From Nostoc indistinguendum CM1-VF10 (GTDB lineage Bacteria; Cyanobacteriota; Cyanobacteriia; Cyanobacteriales; Nostocaceae), in the NCBI GenBank assembly GCA_019359215.1, contig JAHHHS010000009.1:1-64000 (forward strand): 64,000 bases of DNA, written 5' to 3'. Under the pieces are notes generated by a model that was given only the letters and a program-made list of their open reading frames with translations, had not been told where the DNA came from and searched no databases. Both the position numbers and the translations under genes were made by a program. The stretch's first letter is position 1; the number at the start of each line of letters is the position of its first letter. Below are positions 27,020-36,491 of the stretch, one piece after another.

Positions 27020-27589
27020 ATGATAACTAACGATACAATACGTGCATTAGGAGTATTTGCTAATTCTCAAGGAATAGAGCAAGCAATTAATGAATTGAAA
27101 ACTGCAAACTTTCCTATGGAGAAAGTTTCTGTCATTGCTAAAGATGTAGAGCAGGGCGATCGCGTAGGTGAAACGCAGATAAGCGATCGCATTGGCGATC
27201 AAGATGTCAATACAACCGGAGCAGTAAGAGAGGCGCTGACAGCAAGTACTTGGGGTAGCGTGTTAGTTGGTTTGAGTAGTCTGGCGCTTCCTGGTTTAGG
27301 AGCTGTACTCGCAGCAGGTTCTGTAGGTGTAGCATTAGTCAGTAGCGTGGGAGGTGTTGCTGTGGGAGCCGCAGCAAATCAGAATTTACTGAAGGCATTA
27401 GGCGATTTAGGCATACCCGAAGAAAAAGCCAGAGTTTATAGCGATCGCCTCCAGCAGAGTTATTATTTGCTAATACTTGAAGGCTCACAAGAAGAGATTC
27501 ATCGCGTTGAACCAATGTTACGCGATCGGGGTATTGAATATTGGGGCGTTTATGATTCCGCGCAGGCTTCAAATGGTGAGGGAAATTAG
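27020..27589 (+). CDS. General stress protein 17M/YflT-like domain protein
   Basis: 189 residues. The N-terminal part (IRALGVFANSQGIEQAINELK) and the pattern PMEKVSVIAKD match the YflT-type heat-stress domain. The middle (about 78-120) is a Gly/Ala-rich hydrophobic stretch that may lie at or in the membrane. A second half (LGIPEEKARVYSDRLQQSYYLLIL) is the usual flipped-in helix-strand unit. AAGGAAAAA precedes the ATG. It is rich in HIP1 sites. It lies between hli and the PHA genes; a stress role is inferred from the family. Confidence 0.75.
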   Translation: MITNDTIRALGVFANSQGIEQAINELKTANFPMEKVSVIAKDVEQGDRVGETQISDRIGDQDVNTTGAVREALTASTWGSVLVGLSSLALPGLGAVLAAGSVGVALVSSVGGVAVGAAANQNLLKALGDLGIPEEKARVYSDRLQQSYYLLILEGSQEEIHRVEPMLRDRGIEYWGVYDSAQASNGEGN

Positions 27590-27718
27590 TACTTTGTTCA
27601 TAACAAAAAGGTTTTTCACAGGTGTTGCTATATCTGTGCATTGAATCCAAAATTTTTAACGAATTCTTATAGCGGTTATTGTGCGGATTATCTTAGGAAA
27701 AATAACGGAGTAAACCTG

Positions 27719-28105
27719 ATGGGTACACAGCAGAATACCTGTGAAATCAGCCAACTCCTAAAAACTTTTGATGCCTTAATCCAGCTATCCCAAGCTAGCT
27801 TTGACTATCAGTTAGTACTAGCAGATATTTGGATAAAGGCATTTTCGGAACTGACGCGGGAGTTGGCCTCTTACGAAGCCAAGGGTGAAACAATTGACAA
27901 TTGGCGACAGTTTCTGGAAGTCTGGAGTAATATATTTGACCGAGAATTTGCACAGAAGTTCCGTTCAGAGGATGCCCAGGCAATTCAAGGGAAATTCTTG
28001 AAATTAGGCATGAGCTATTGGCTCGAACAACAACAGCTGCTAGAAGGAGTTCGCAAGAAGCTTGAGGTGCCGATTTGTAATCAGGTGGATGAAACCAAGG
28101 TTTAA
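27719..28105 (+). CDS. phaE: Short PhaE-like subunit of class III PHA synthase
   Basis: Accessory subunit of the granule-bound polymerase. The ATG at 27719 follows CGGAG (27706-27710); a TTG at 27641 in frame lacks support. At 128 residues it is far shorter than a typical PhaE (over 300). It aligns by eye only to the later part of PhaE: FDYQLVLADIWIKAFSELT, then DNWRQFLEVWSNIFDREF and QGKFLKLGMSYWLEQQ. The N-terminal half and the C-terminal coiled coil seem absent. The downstream genes phaC, phaA and phaB support the call. Confidence 0.75.
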   Translation: MGTQQNTCEISQLLKTFDALIQLSQASFDYQLVLADIWIKAFSELTRELASYEAKGETIDNWRQFLEVWSNIFDREFAQKFRSEDAQAIQGKFLKLGMSYWLEQQQLLEGVRKKLEVPICNQVDETKV

Positions 28106-28206
28106 TTTCATTTAGTTATTTCTACCTTTTTTGTTAGTCCTAAAGCTAGATGTGGTTTTTGGGATTAGAGGCGAAATTGTAATAAGTAATCAAATAAGAT
28201 AAGAAT

Positions 28207-28383
28207 ATGAACACTGAGAACGTAACCAATTCTAACAATACCGAACGTACAACACTTGAAGGTGGAAGCAAAGAAGCTCTCAATAAAAAAACCTCTGCCC
28301 AATTTCTACTTAGCACATCACTGGGAGTTATAACAATTATCCTAGCTGCTGTAAGTGCTTATTACGGGCTTATTCGATTCTAA
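28207..28383 (+). CDS. 58-residue single-membrane-helix protein in the PHA locus
   Basis: A small frame from ATG 28207 to TAA 28381-28383. The N-terminal half is polar (Asn/Thr/Glu-rich), and residues about 33-55 form one hydrophobic helix (TSLGVITIILAAVSAYYGLI). It lies between phaE and phaC in the same direction, 101 bases after one and 194 before the other. The ribosome site is weak. It might anchor granules or the synthase to membrane, but that is speculation; I know no family. Confidence 0.5.
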   Translation: MNTENVTNSNNTERTTLEGGSKEALNKKTSAQFLLSTSLGVITIILAAVSAYYGLIRF

Positions 28384-28577
28384 TCCTATTTATTAAAACA
28401 GGAAGTTTTTGTTTTTTTGATGACATTGAAGAATTTCAGATATAACAACATGATCCTCAGCAAAATCTATGGTAGTGCTTTGAGTTTATCAAAACCCCTT
28501 ATTGGGGTAGAAGCACTGCCATATTTTTCTGAGGTTTGAACTTTACTTTTTTTCATCCAAGATGTTATCAAAAAACG

Positions 28578-29633
28578 ATGCACGAGTCTATCGAACTAAT
28601 CGAAAAGCTAGTTAATAGCGTAGATATCTTCAACCGCTTGCGCGAACAAGAGATTGAGATTGGGGTGACACCTAAGCAAGAGGTCTACCGGGAAGACAAG
28701 TTAGTACTATACCACTTCCAATCCCAGGTTGAAAAATCGTTTAAGATTCCGATTTTAATTGTTTATGCGTTAGTTAACCGTCCCTACATTGTAGATTTAC
28801 AGGAGGGGCGCTCGCTTGTTGCCAATTTACTCAATCTTGGTCTAGATGTTTACTTGATTGATTGGGGATATCCTAACCAAGACGATCGCTGGCTCACTAT
28901 TGACAAATACATCAACGGATATATCAATAACTGTGTAGATGTGATCCGCGATCGCTACAACTTAGAGCAGATTAACTTATTGGGAATTTGTCAGGGGGGA
29001 ACCTTCAGTCTTTGCTACAGTTCCCTTTACCCAGAAAAGGTAAAAAACCTGATTACTATGGTTACGCCAGTCGATTTTCACATCAATGAAGGACTTCTCA
29101 ATGTTTGGAGTGGAAGCAGTTTAGGCACACAAGCATTAGATGTCGATCTTCTCGTTGACACTTTAGGTAACATTCCTGGCAACTTTCTCAACTTTGTCTT
29201 CGTAATGCTGAAGCCTTTTCAGTTAGGTGTCAAAAAGTATATTGATCTATTGGAACTTGTTGAGTATGAGGACAAGCTGCTCAATTTCCTCCGCATGGAA
29301 AAGTGGATTTTTGACAGTCCAGATCAAGCTGGAGAGACTTTTCGACAGTTCATTAAGGACTTCTATCAAGAAAACAAATTAATTAAAGGCAAGATTGAGA
29401 TTGGCAATAAGCAAGTAGATTTGGGAAATATCCGCATCCCAATTTTAAACATTTATGCCGAAGAGGATCATCTAGTTTTACCAGCATCATCCTTAGCTCT
29501 TGAGAAATATGTTGGCAGTGTTGATTATACAGTGCGATCGTTTCCAGTTGGACATATTGGTATGTATGTGAGCAGCAAAGTTCAAAAAGACCTACCGCCA
29601 ACGATTGCCGATTGGCTGAAGGCGCGAGAATAA
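28578..29633 (+). CDS. phaC: Class III PHA synthase catalytic subunit
   Basis: Polymerises (R)-3-hydroxyacyl-CoA to polyhydroxyalkanoate on granules, with PhaE. From the ATG at 28578 (MHESIELIEK) it has 351 residues, the normal class III length. A TTG at 28536 is an alternative. Seen: the lipase-like box GICQGG with the nucleophile Cys near residue 138, a catalytic Asp in YAEEDHLVLP (about 295-300), and His in FPVGHIGMY (near 326). Also YLIDWGYP and WSGSSLG, conserved in the family. All three catalytic residues are present. Confidence 0.9.
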   Translation: MHESIELIEKLVNSVDIFNRLREQEIEIGVTPKQEVYREDKLVLYHFQSQVEKSFKIPILIVYALVNRPYIVDLQEGRSLVANLLNLGLDVYLIDWGYPNQDDRWLTIDKYINGYINNCVDVIRDRYNLEQINLLGICQGGTFSLCYSSLYPEKVKNLITMVTPVDFHINEGLLNVWSGSSLGTQALDVDLLVDTLGNIPGNFLNFVFVMLKPFQLGVKKYIDLLELVEYEDKLLNFLRMEKWIFDSPDQAGETFRQFIKDFYQENKLIKGKIEIGNKQVDLGNIRIPILNIYAEEDHLVLPASSLALEKYVGSVDYTVRSFPVGHIGMYVSSKVQKDLPPTIADWLKARE

Positions 29634-29922
29634 AATATTGATTTTTTCAAAAATTCTGTACTCTAGAATACAAAATTATTCAATGGAATGTCCTTTCTTT
29701 AGGTAGACGACTATACTAGTATTTACTTCTAAAGATTGATTTTTTAGTAAAAAAATTATTGTAAATTATTGTTAAGTGAATTAATTTTGTTTTCTAAATG
29801 CACTAGTTTTTGCAAAATAACTAATTAAATTAAAAGCAATTCTTCAGAAAATCCTAAATAGGAATTTGCTTAAAAATTCATATCATATTTATTTCATTAT
29901 TTTCAATTTTTAATTCACCAAC
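29634..29922. other. AT-rich spacer before phaA
   Basis: 289 bases, strongly AT-rich, with no hairpin or gene. It probably carries a promoter for the phaAB group, which I cannot place exactly. Confidence 0.4.
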
Positions 29923-31128
29923 GTGATGAGAAGTATGGAAGAAGCTTATATTGTCTCAGCAGTACGCACACCGCTTGGTAAGTTTGGAGGTGTCTTAGCA
30001 GATTTGTCTCCAGTAGACTTAGGTGCGATCGCCATGCGTGCAGCCTTAGAACGAGCCGGAGTATCAGGAGAAGCTTTAGACCTGTATATTTTTGGTAATG
30101 TACTTAGCGCCGGACATGGACAGTCATTACCTCGTCAAGCAGCTTTCAAGACTGGAATTCCGCAGAAGGTGAACGGATATGCAGTAAATATGGTGTGTTC
30201 ATCAGGAATGATGAGTGCTATTAACGGTGTTAGTGCAATTCGTTCTGGTGATGCCCAAATGGTACTTGCTGGAGGCATGGAATCTATGTCCCAGACGGGG
30301 TTTTTGTTATCGCAACGAGCTAGATGGGGATACAAATCCTTATTAGGTTCACCAGAACAACTCACCGATGTTTTACTCCAAGACGGACTCACAGATCCCA
30401 TCAGTGGCGAAACGATGGGAGAGCAAGCAGAACAACTGGCAACTACTTACCAAATAACGCGGGATGAATTGGATGAAGTAGCTTTCTTTTCCCAAGCTAG
30501 AGCAGCCCAAGCGACTGAGCAAGGCTTGTTTAAACAAGAGATTGTACCAATTGAGATTGCAGGTAAGAAAGGTTTGCAAGTTGTAGATAAAGATGAAGGA
30601 ATTCGTCCCGAAACTACTTTAAAAACTCTTGCTGGACTGAAGCCTACTTTTAGAGCAAATGGCGTGTTCACGGCTGGTAACAGCAGTCAAATATCCGATG
30701 GAGCAGCAGCTCTAGTTTTGGCAAGTAAAACAGCAGTAGAACGCTACCAACTCAATCCTCTAGCACGGCTGATTGGCGGAGTCTGGACAGGAGGAGAATC
30801 TTGGCGGTTCCCTGAAGTTCCCATCTTGGCAGTGAACAAGCTTTTAGACAAACTCAAAATGAAAATTTACGATTTTGATTTGTTTGAAAACAACGAAGCA
30901 TTTGCTATAAGCAATGTCTTGTTCAATCGGGAGTTGGGCGTTCCTTATGAAAAATTAAATGTCTATGGCGGGGCGATCGCTTTAGGACATCCCATTGGGG
31001 CTTCAGGAGCGCGAATCTTAGTGACACTGCTCAACGCTTTGCAGCAGCAAAACGGGCAGTTTGGATTAGCGGCAGTTTGTCACGGCACTGGTGGCGGTAC
31101 TGCGATCGCACTGGAGAGGCTGAGGTAA
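29923..31128 (+). CDS. phaA: Acetyl-CoA acetyltransferase (beta-ketothiolase) PhaA
   Basis: Condenses two acetyl-CoA to acetoacetyl-CoA, the first PHA step. Seen: the acylated Cys in VNMVCSSGMMSA (near residue 91), NNEAFAIS, the His in GHPIGASGAR (about 356), and the second Cys in AVCHGTGGGTA (near 386). The start is uncertain: GTG 29923, ATG 29926 or ATG 29935; family N-termini (EAYIVSAVRTPLGKF) favour 29935. phaB starts five bases after its stop, indicating one transcript. Confidence 0.92.
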   Translation: MMRSMEEAYIVSAVRTPLGKFGGVLADLSPVDLGAIAMRAALERAGVSGEALDLYIFGNVLSAGHGQSLPRQAAFKTGIPQKVNGYAVNMVCSSGMMSAINGVSAIRSGDAQMVLAGGMESMSQTGFLLSQRARWGYKSLLGSPEQLTDVLLQDGLTDPISGETMGEQAEQLATTYQITRDELDEVAFFSQARAAQATEQGLFKQEIVPIEIAGKKGLQVVDKDEGIRPETTLKTLAGLKPTFRANGVFTAGNSSQISDGAAALVLASKTAVERYQLNPLARLIGGVWTGGESWRFPEVPILAVNKLLDKLKMKIYDFDLFENNEAFAISNVLFNRELGVPYEKLNVYGGAIALGHPIGASGARILVTLLNALQQQNGQFGLAAVCHGTGGGTAIALERLR

Positions 31129-31133
31129 TTCGT

Positions 31134-31856
31134 ATGGCATCTTTGGGATTAGAAAATCAAGTGGTTTTGGTAACTGGCGGTAATCGGGGAATTGGAGCTG
31201 CGATCGTCAATCTGCTTTTGGAGTTGGGAGCGAAAGTAGCTTACACCTACCGCAGCGATTACAATCCGCAGATGGGGAGTTTGGCAATCTCAGCCGATGT
31301 CACCGATGAAGTGGCTATGGAGGAGGTGACACAAAAGGTTGAAGATAAACTTGGCCCAATTTACGGGGTTGTCGCTAATGCTGGAATTACACGAGACAAT
31401 TTTTTCCCAAAACTGACAACGGCAGACTGGGATGCAGTAATCGACACTAACTTGAAAGGAGTCTACAACACCTTAAAACCCGTTATTCCTAAGATGTACG
31501 AACGGCGTTCTGGCTCTGTTGTCTGTATCACTTCAATTTCCGGCGAACGTGGAAATCTCGGTCAGACAAACTACGCAGCATCGAAGGCAGGAACAATTGG
31601 CTTGACAAAATCTCTGGCTCTAGAAGCGGCACGTTACGGAGTGCGGGCTAATGCTGTGTCACCGGGATTTATTGAGACTGATATGCTCACCCCGATTTCA
31701 GATAAAGTCAAGCAACGGATTTTGTCTGAGATTCCCCTGTCTCGCTTTGGGAAACCCGAGGAGGTTGCTTGGGCAGTAGCATTTCTGCTTTCGCCAATAG
31801 CTAGCAGCTACGTCACTGGTACAGTTGTACGAGTCAATGGCGCTCATTATACATAA
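31134..31856 (+). CDS. phaB: Acetoacetyl-CoA reductase PhaB (SDR family)
   Basis: NADPH-dependent reduction of acetoacetyl-CoA to (R)-3-hydroxybutyryl-CoA. 240 residues from the ATG at 31134. Cofactor loop TGGNRGIG (14-21), NAG motif VVANAGITRD, catalytic Ser in ITSISG and YAASK (about 146-150), then PGFIETDM, all as in FabG/PhaB. It could act in fatty-acid synthesis as a FabG, but position after phaA makes PhaB more likely. Confidence 0.88.
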   Translation: MASLGLENQVVLVTGGNRGIGAAIVNLLLELGAKVAYTYRSDYNPQMGSLAISADVTDEVAMEEVTQKVEDKLGPIYGVVANAGITRDNFFPKLTTADWDAVIDTNLKGVYNTLKPVIPKMYERRSGSVVCITSISGERGNLGQTNYAASKAGTIGLTKSLALEAARYGVRANAVSPGFIETDMLTPISDKVKQRILSEIPLSRFGKPEEVAWAVAFLLSPIASSYVTGTVVRVNGAHYT

Positions 31857-31895
31857 ACAAATGACAAATTCAAAATAGTGGGAGTAACTGTGAAC

Positions 31896-32741
31896 ATGGG
31901 ATTTGAAAAGCGGCAAATAGATGTAAGTGGACTCAATATTCGCTACTTGAGTGGGGGTAATGATGATCCACCGTTAGTGCTGCTACACGGAGTCGGTGAT
32001 AGCGCTGTTGATTGGTCTTGGGTAATACCTACTCTAGGAACTAAACATCGTGTTATAGCCGTAGATTTCCCAGGTTCGGGGGATAGTGCTAAACCCAAGC
32101 GTGAATATTCGCTGGAATTTTTGACAGAGTTCTTAGGCAATTTTCTCAACGCTTTAGAAATTCAACGGGCAGTATTGGTAGGCAATTCCTTAGGTGGTTT
32201 GATTGCTTTGCGCTATGCATTGTCAAACCCCGAACGCGTACCAGCATTAGTACTGGTAGACAGTATGGGATTTAGCCAAGTGGTCAACCCAATTCTGTCA
32301 AATTTGACTTTGCCCTGGTATGGAGAGTTAGCGATCGCCTGGAGCAAAACACCATTGGGTGCAAAGCAAAGGGCTTGGTCACGGGCGGCGTTGCTTTTTG
32401 CTAATCCCTTGCAAGTTCCCAACGGATGGCTAGCAGAACAAGAGCGACTGGGGCTTATTCCAGGCTTTTTAGAAGCGAATTTATCTATACTGCGTTCTCA
32501 ACTATATGTATTAGGACAGAAGCAAATAGTACTCGAATACTTACCAAAGGTAGAGATGCCGACCCTAGTTGTATGGGGTATTAATGACTTAGTTCTGCCA
32601 AACTACCAAGCTCAAGATGCAGTCAGCCGTTTAAAGCAAGGACACCTAAGTTTGATACCCAATTGCGGGCATTTACCCCAAGTCGAGCGTCCCGAATTAT
32701 TTACCGACGCGTTGAACCAGTTTCTTGCTTGTCATTTGTGA
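31896..32741 (+). CDS. Alpha/beta-fold hydrolase
   Basis: 281 residues from ATG 31896 (MGFEKRQID); GTG 31878 is an alternative. The triad is complete: Ser in VGNSLGGL (about 96-103), Asp in VVWGINDLVLP, His in NCGHLPQVERP. Oxyanion-hole residues are in LLHGVGDS. It starts 40 bases after phaB on the same strand, so it may be part of the PHA transcript and serve as a thioesterase or a PHA oligomer hydrolase; substrate is inferred from context only. Confidence 0.8.
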   Translation: MGFEKRQIDVSGLNIRYLSGGNDDPPLVLLHGVGDSAVDWSWVIPTLGTKHRVIAVDFPGSGDSAKPKREYSLEFLTEFLGNFLNALEIQRAVLVGNSLGGLIALRYALSNPERVPALVLVDSMGFSQVVNPILSNLTLPWYGELAIAWSKTPLGAKQRAWSRAALLFANPLQVPNGWLAEQERLGLIPGFLEANLSILRSQLYVLGQKQIVLEYLPKVEMPTLVVWGINDLVLPNYQAQDAVSRLKQGHLSLIPNCGHLPQVERPELFTDALNQFLACHL

Positions 32742-32780
32742 ATGGGGACTGGGAACTAGGGACTCTAGGAATGAATTTTA

Positions 32781-32821
32781 ATTCCCAATCCCCAGTACCC
32801 AATCCCCAATCCCCAATCCCT
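32781..32821. repeat. Heptamer tandem repeat (AATCCCC type)
   Basis: Five consecutive 7-base units after a partial one, AATCCCC with AGTACCC and AATCCCT variants. It ends four bases before the AAGGAG ribosome site of the next gene. Confidence 0.85.
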
Positions 32822-32838
32822 TTTAAGGAGTAACACTA

Positions 32839-33849
32839 ATGCAATTAAAGCCAATCAATCAGCAGGTTGTTTCCGTCGTTGGAGCCTCTAGTGGCATCGG
32901 ACGGATCACAGCTCTTGAGTTTGCTAGACGCGGGGCAAAAGTGGTAGTCTCCGCTCGCGGTGAGTCCAAGCTAAAGTCTTTAGTAGAAGAGATTCGCAGC
33001 TTTGGCGGCGAGGCAACTTATTGCGTAGCTGATGTGGAAGTATTTGACCAGGTAAAGGCGATCGCAGATAAAACTGTGGAAGTCTACGGGCGGCTCGATA
33101 CATGGGTACATGCCCCCGCCATTGGCATCTTTGCCACTTTCGACAATACAACACCAGAAGAGTTTAAGCATGTTATTGATGTCGATCTGATGGGACAGGT
33201 GTATGGTGCAATGGCGGCCCTACCCCATCTGAAGCGCGAGGGACGGGGGGCACTGATCCATGTCTCTTCAGTGGAAGGTACGCGATCGCTCCCCTACCAA
33301 AGTGCTTACTCGGCAGCGAAGCACGGGGTTGAGGGTTTTATCGAAGCGATGCGCCTTGAGTTGCAACATGAAAAGTGGCCTATCAGTGTTACAAGTGTGA
33401 AGCCAGGGGTGATCAACAGTCCCTTCTGGAACAATGGTCGGACGAAATTAGGCGTAAAGCCTGCCGGGATACCACCTTACTACGAGCCTAAACTTGTAGC
33501 TGATGCTATCCTCCATGTAGCCGAACATCCAACTCGTGACTACTTAGTTGGGGATGTAGCTAAAATATTAGATTTGGTACAGCGTATCTCACCACCATTA
33601 GTAGATTCACTGTTACTGCTCATCGGCTTCAAGTTACAGCATAGTTCCGAGCCGAAGTCTGAAGATGCATCAAATAATTTTTATCAACCTGTTGCTGAAG
33701 ACGACAGAGTTAACGGAGATTATAGTCACTTGGTTATACCTAGTGTTTCCGACTGGCTAGAAAAAAATCCGGTTCTTCAGTGGGGTGCGATCGCTGGTAC
33801 AGCAGCATTAGCGTTGCTAGCAGCTCAAGTATTGAAGGAGCAAGGATAG
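32839..33849 (+). CDS. Short-chain dehydrogenase/reductase with C-terminal membrane segment
   Basis: 336 residues: a classical SDR core (1-240) with cofactor loop VGASSGIG (14-21), catalytic Ser in IHVSSVEG and YSAAK (about 156-160), then an extension ending in one hydrophobic helix (about 313-331, GAIAGTAALALLAAQVL). The tail may anchor it to a membrane or to granules. AAGGAG precedes the ATG. It is the last gene of the PHA-associated run. Substrate unknown. Confidence 0.82.
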   Translation: MQLKPINQQVVSVVGASSGIGRITALEFARRGAKVVVSARGESKLKSLVEEIRSFGGEATYCVADVEVFDQVKAIADKTVEVYGRLDTWVHAPAIGIFATFDNTTPEEFKHVIDVDLMGQVYGAMAALPHLKREGRGALIHVSSVEGTRSLPYQSAYSAAKHGVEGFIEAMRLELQHEKWPISVTSVKPGVINSPFWNNGRTKLGVKPAGIPPYYEPKLVADAILHVAEHPTRDYLVGDVAKILDLVQRISPPLVDSLLLLIGFKLQHSSEPKSEDASNNFYQPVAEDDRVNGDYSHLVIPSVSDWLEKNPVLQWGAIAGTAALALLAAQVLKEQG

Positions 33850-34327
33850 ATAAGGATTTTGTTGAAGGAGGCAGGAGCCAGAAGGAATAATTAGATGGGT
33901 TATAAGCGCCGTATAATGGCGGCGTTTTAAACCCAAGTTCCTTTTGGTTACAGGTAGAGAACAGGCGATGCACTGAGAGCTTGTCCCAAAACAACCTTCC
34001 TTCTTTTTAGTTAGAAATGCTGGCTCTTGCGTTGGTTTTATGGTATGGCATTAAAATAGCCATTTTATAGAAAGGTTCAAAAATTTAAAATCCAGTCATA
34101 GCAAGGAATATAGGCTCTGATTAGGTTTTATTTATTATTCGACTCCATAAAAAGAACTGAAGAGCCGAAATGCTTTCTCAGTAAGCTTTTTAGGTGGCAA
34201 ATTGTAAAAGTTGTTTCTTGACAGGCTCTGAGCGTAGTCGTAAAGCCTGCGGTATTGCCCTCTGCCTTATTTGATAACTTCACTTAAAATTATTAGGATA
34301 GTTAATAATATTCCTTGATATTGATTT
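33850..34327. other. Intergenic region with a possible terminator
   Basis: 478 bases. CGCCG (33907-33911)/CGGCG (33920-33924) followed by TTTT (33925-33928) may terminate the upstream SDR transcript. Remaining sequence shows no gene. Confidence 0.45.
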
Positions 34328-35284
34328 TTAGACTGTAAAAAACTCTATAAAGTTGACATTGCCCAAGACAACTTTAATGCTAAAGTGCTCTCCTAGTTCG
34401 CTGCTAAAGTTTAGTTGAATACTCTTGGTGCTTCTGGCAGTAGCTTGCATCACAGCAGTACCTAAATCATCCAACACCATTATTTCAAGTTCTTCTGGTA
34501 GATACTTTTGGTTATTAGTTGGACACACTTTCACAAAGATATTTATTTCTTGCTCAGAAATGGGCATCAGTCCAACTATTAAAGCGATTGGTTTACTTTC
34601 TGGTTGTCGCCCTAAGTCCAAGAGTATACCTTGTTGCACACTAATAGTTGAATTGTCTGCTAAGTTTTCAGCTAAAGTTTGTTCAGCAGACCTAAATTCA
34701 AAAGCTAGCTTGGCTGCTTGCAAAATCAAAAGCGACTCAACCGTTTGCCAACCGATATCAACAACATTCATCAACCATTTGCTCAAATGAATTGGTTGTT
34801 TTTCAGGCGTTTCACTCAGTTGGACGATCAACTCTTCGAGCGATCGCAACTCACTTAGAGGTACTGAATTACATTCGGTCACCATTTTAATAAATCCTAA
34901 CAGAGTTGCTTCTCTTAGGGATTCATTAAGCTGTACAGCTACATAGCCAATTCTGTCTGAGCAAACTTCTGGTGGAATATGAATCACTTTTTCGCCTGGT
35001 AACACTGGAAGGCACTCGATCTTACCTTGACCAATAACTTCTAAATCAGCGACATCCATTACTGTTTGCATTACTGAGTTCCAACTTAAACTTGCTGACC
35101 AATTTGTTTCAACCCCCATGCAACGAAGGTACAATTTTACCGCAGCTACCGCTAAAGTATTGAGATAAACTTGCTTGGCTTTTTCTGGACTGCTATGCTG
35201 AAAGCGAAACTGTTCTGCTAATGCACGATCTGACAAACTAATAGGGACGGTAAAGGTTAAAGATTCTGAACAGTATCTCATCAT
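34328..35284 (-). CDS. DUF1822 family protein
   Basis: 318 residues of the cyanobacterial DUF1822 family, function unknown. Typical features: an N-terminal helical part (SLSDRALAEQFRFQHSSPEKA, then NTLAVAAVKLYL), a middle beta segment (VIHIPPEVCSDRIGYVAVQL), and a Gln-rich-free C-terminal beta domain (ILLDLGRQPESKPIALIVGL). It lies 15 bases after a sigma-70-like gene on the same strand. The pairing of DUF1822 with a sigma-like factor recurs in cyanobacteria as I recall, suggesting an anti-sigma or accessory role, unproven. Confidence 0.8.
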   Translation of the reverse strand: MMRYCSESLTFTVPISLSDRALAEQFRFQHSSPEKAKQVYLNTLAVAAVKLYLRCMGVETNWSASLSWNSVMQTVMDVADLEVIGQGKIECLPVLPGEKVIHIPPEVCSDRIGYVAVQLNESLREATLLGFIKMVTECNSVPLSELRSLEELIVQLSETPEKQPIHLSKWLMNVVDIGWQTVESLLILQAAKLAFEFRSAEQTLAENLADNSTISVQQGILLDLGRQPESKPIALIVGLMPISEQEINIFVKVCPTNNQKYLPEELEIMVLDDLGTAVMQATARSTKSIQLNFSSELGEHFSIKVVLGNVNFIEFFTV

Positions 35285-35299
35285 TTATTAATCTCTGAT

Positions 35300-35950
35300 T
35301 TAATTTACATCACTAACACAATACTCTTTTAACTTTGAAGAAAACTTATTTATGCATCGGTAATAAAAGCTGCTGACTGTAGGAATTTTTATTTTAAATT
35401 CCGTAGAAATCTCTTTCCAGGATTTTCCCAATAGTCGTCGTGTCGCTAATGCTTGAAAGTTGACTTGAGGAAATTTTTCTATACATTCATTTTTAAAAAG
35501 ATTTTCTGGGTCTGATTCTATACATTCTTTCAAGATATCTGTAAGGTTTTTTGGTTCTTCCGGCGAGGCAATAAAATTATCTAGGTCAGTAATTGTTATT
35601 ATTTGTATATTTGGCGAACTCTGAACTTTTTTAATAGCATTTTTAAAAAACCGCCGTTCTAAAAGCACATTGACCCACGCCATGACACTACCGCGTTCTG
35701 CATCGTACTTGTCAATTTTCTCACAAATATAAAGTAAGAGTTCTTGACGTGCCTCATCATAAATATTTTCATAGACAGCTGCTGAAAATTGACTTTTTTG
35801 TGGATGGCAAAGCCTACAGGAGCGCACAATACCATTAATCAGCTTTGTTAAAGCGAGTCGCCGTTCTAGCGATCGCGGTGGGTATTGTTGAGCCGAAATA
35901 GCCAGTTGTAGTAGATGTGAATCTAGTTTATCTTGTTCGGGATGATGCAT
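35300..35950 (-). CDS. Sigma-70-like RNA polymerase sigma factor
   Basis: 216 residues from the ATG at 35950 (MHHPEQDK); a TTG at 36022 would add 24. Region 2 is seen as a helical block with YDEARQELLLYICEKIDKYDAERGSVMAWVNVLLERRFF, cut here: the key residues are DAERG and MAWVN near residues 105-115, resembling the ECF sigma2 core. Region 4-like helix-turn-helix lies at the C-terminus (LLGKSWKEISTEFKIKIPTVSSFYYRC). Probable alternative sigma factor co-transcribed with the DUF1822 gene. Confidence 0.7.
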   Translation of the reverse strand: MHHPEQDKLDSHLLQLAISAQQYPPRSLERRLALTKLINGIVRSCRLCHPQKSQFSAAVYENIYDEARQELLLYICEKIDKYDAERGSVMAWVNVLLERRFFKNAIKKVQSSPNIQIITITDLDNFIASPEEPKNLTDILKECIESDPENLFKNECIEKFPQVNFQALATRRLLGKSWKEISTEFKIKIPTVSSFYYRCINKFSSKLKEYCVSDVN

Positions 35951-36491
35951 TTGAGACTGCAAAAGCAAAAGTGAATCTCTATTTTTCTCTCGCTTTCCAT
36001 CTCGAAATTTTACGCCAAACAATTGTTTTCGTTATAAATCTTTACCTTTAAAAGCTTTTGCAAATACGATGAGCTGTTCTATATAGCAATTAGACAGCCA
36101 GAGGATATCGCTAAACAAAATATAACCCTCGCGTATCCTTTATAATTCCATTACTACCATGCTGGATAAAAATAATGGTAATTACCTCACGGGAGCAAAG
36201 ATTTAGCCACCGCACTAAACCTCATACGTTGAGCAAGTATGATCACCATCGCTCCAGATGGCAAAATACTTCCGATAGATATTTTGGCGGATTTTATATA
36301 AGTATGCCTTTCAACATAGTCATATATGAATATACTTTTTCGCTCTAATCTCAGCAATTAGACACTTGGAAAGAAAGTTTTGAATGTTTTAATATTATTA
36401 ATAAATTTACAACTTAGATACAAACCTCTTCTTAAGAGAGGAGCCAGTTGTTTTTCTAAGTTAATTATTTGTAGCTAGGTAGTAATTAAAA
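35951..36491. other. Intergenic region between divergent genes
   Basis: 541 bases, AT-rich. A 20-codon frame (MITIAPDGKILPIDIL) at 36240-36301 looks protein-like but is too short to call. Nothing else seen. Confidence 0.4.

Noticed and set aside
36240..36301. 20-codon protein-like frame MITIAPDGKILPIDIL
   Set aside because: Too short to separate from chance and lacks a ribosome site.
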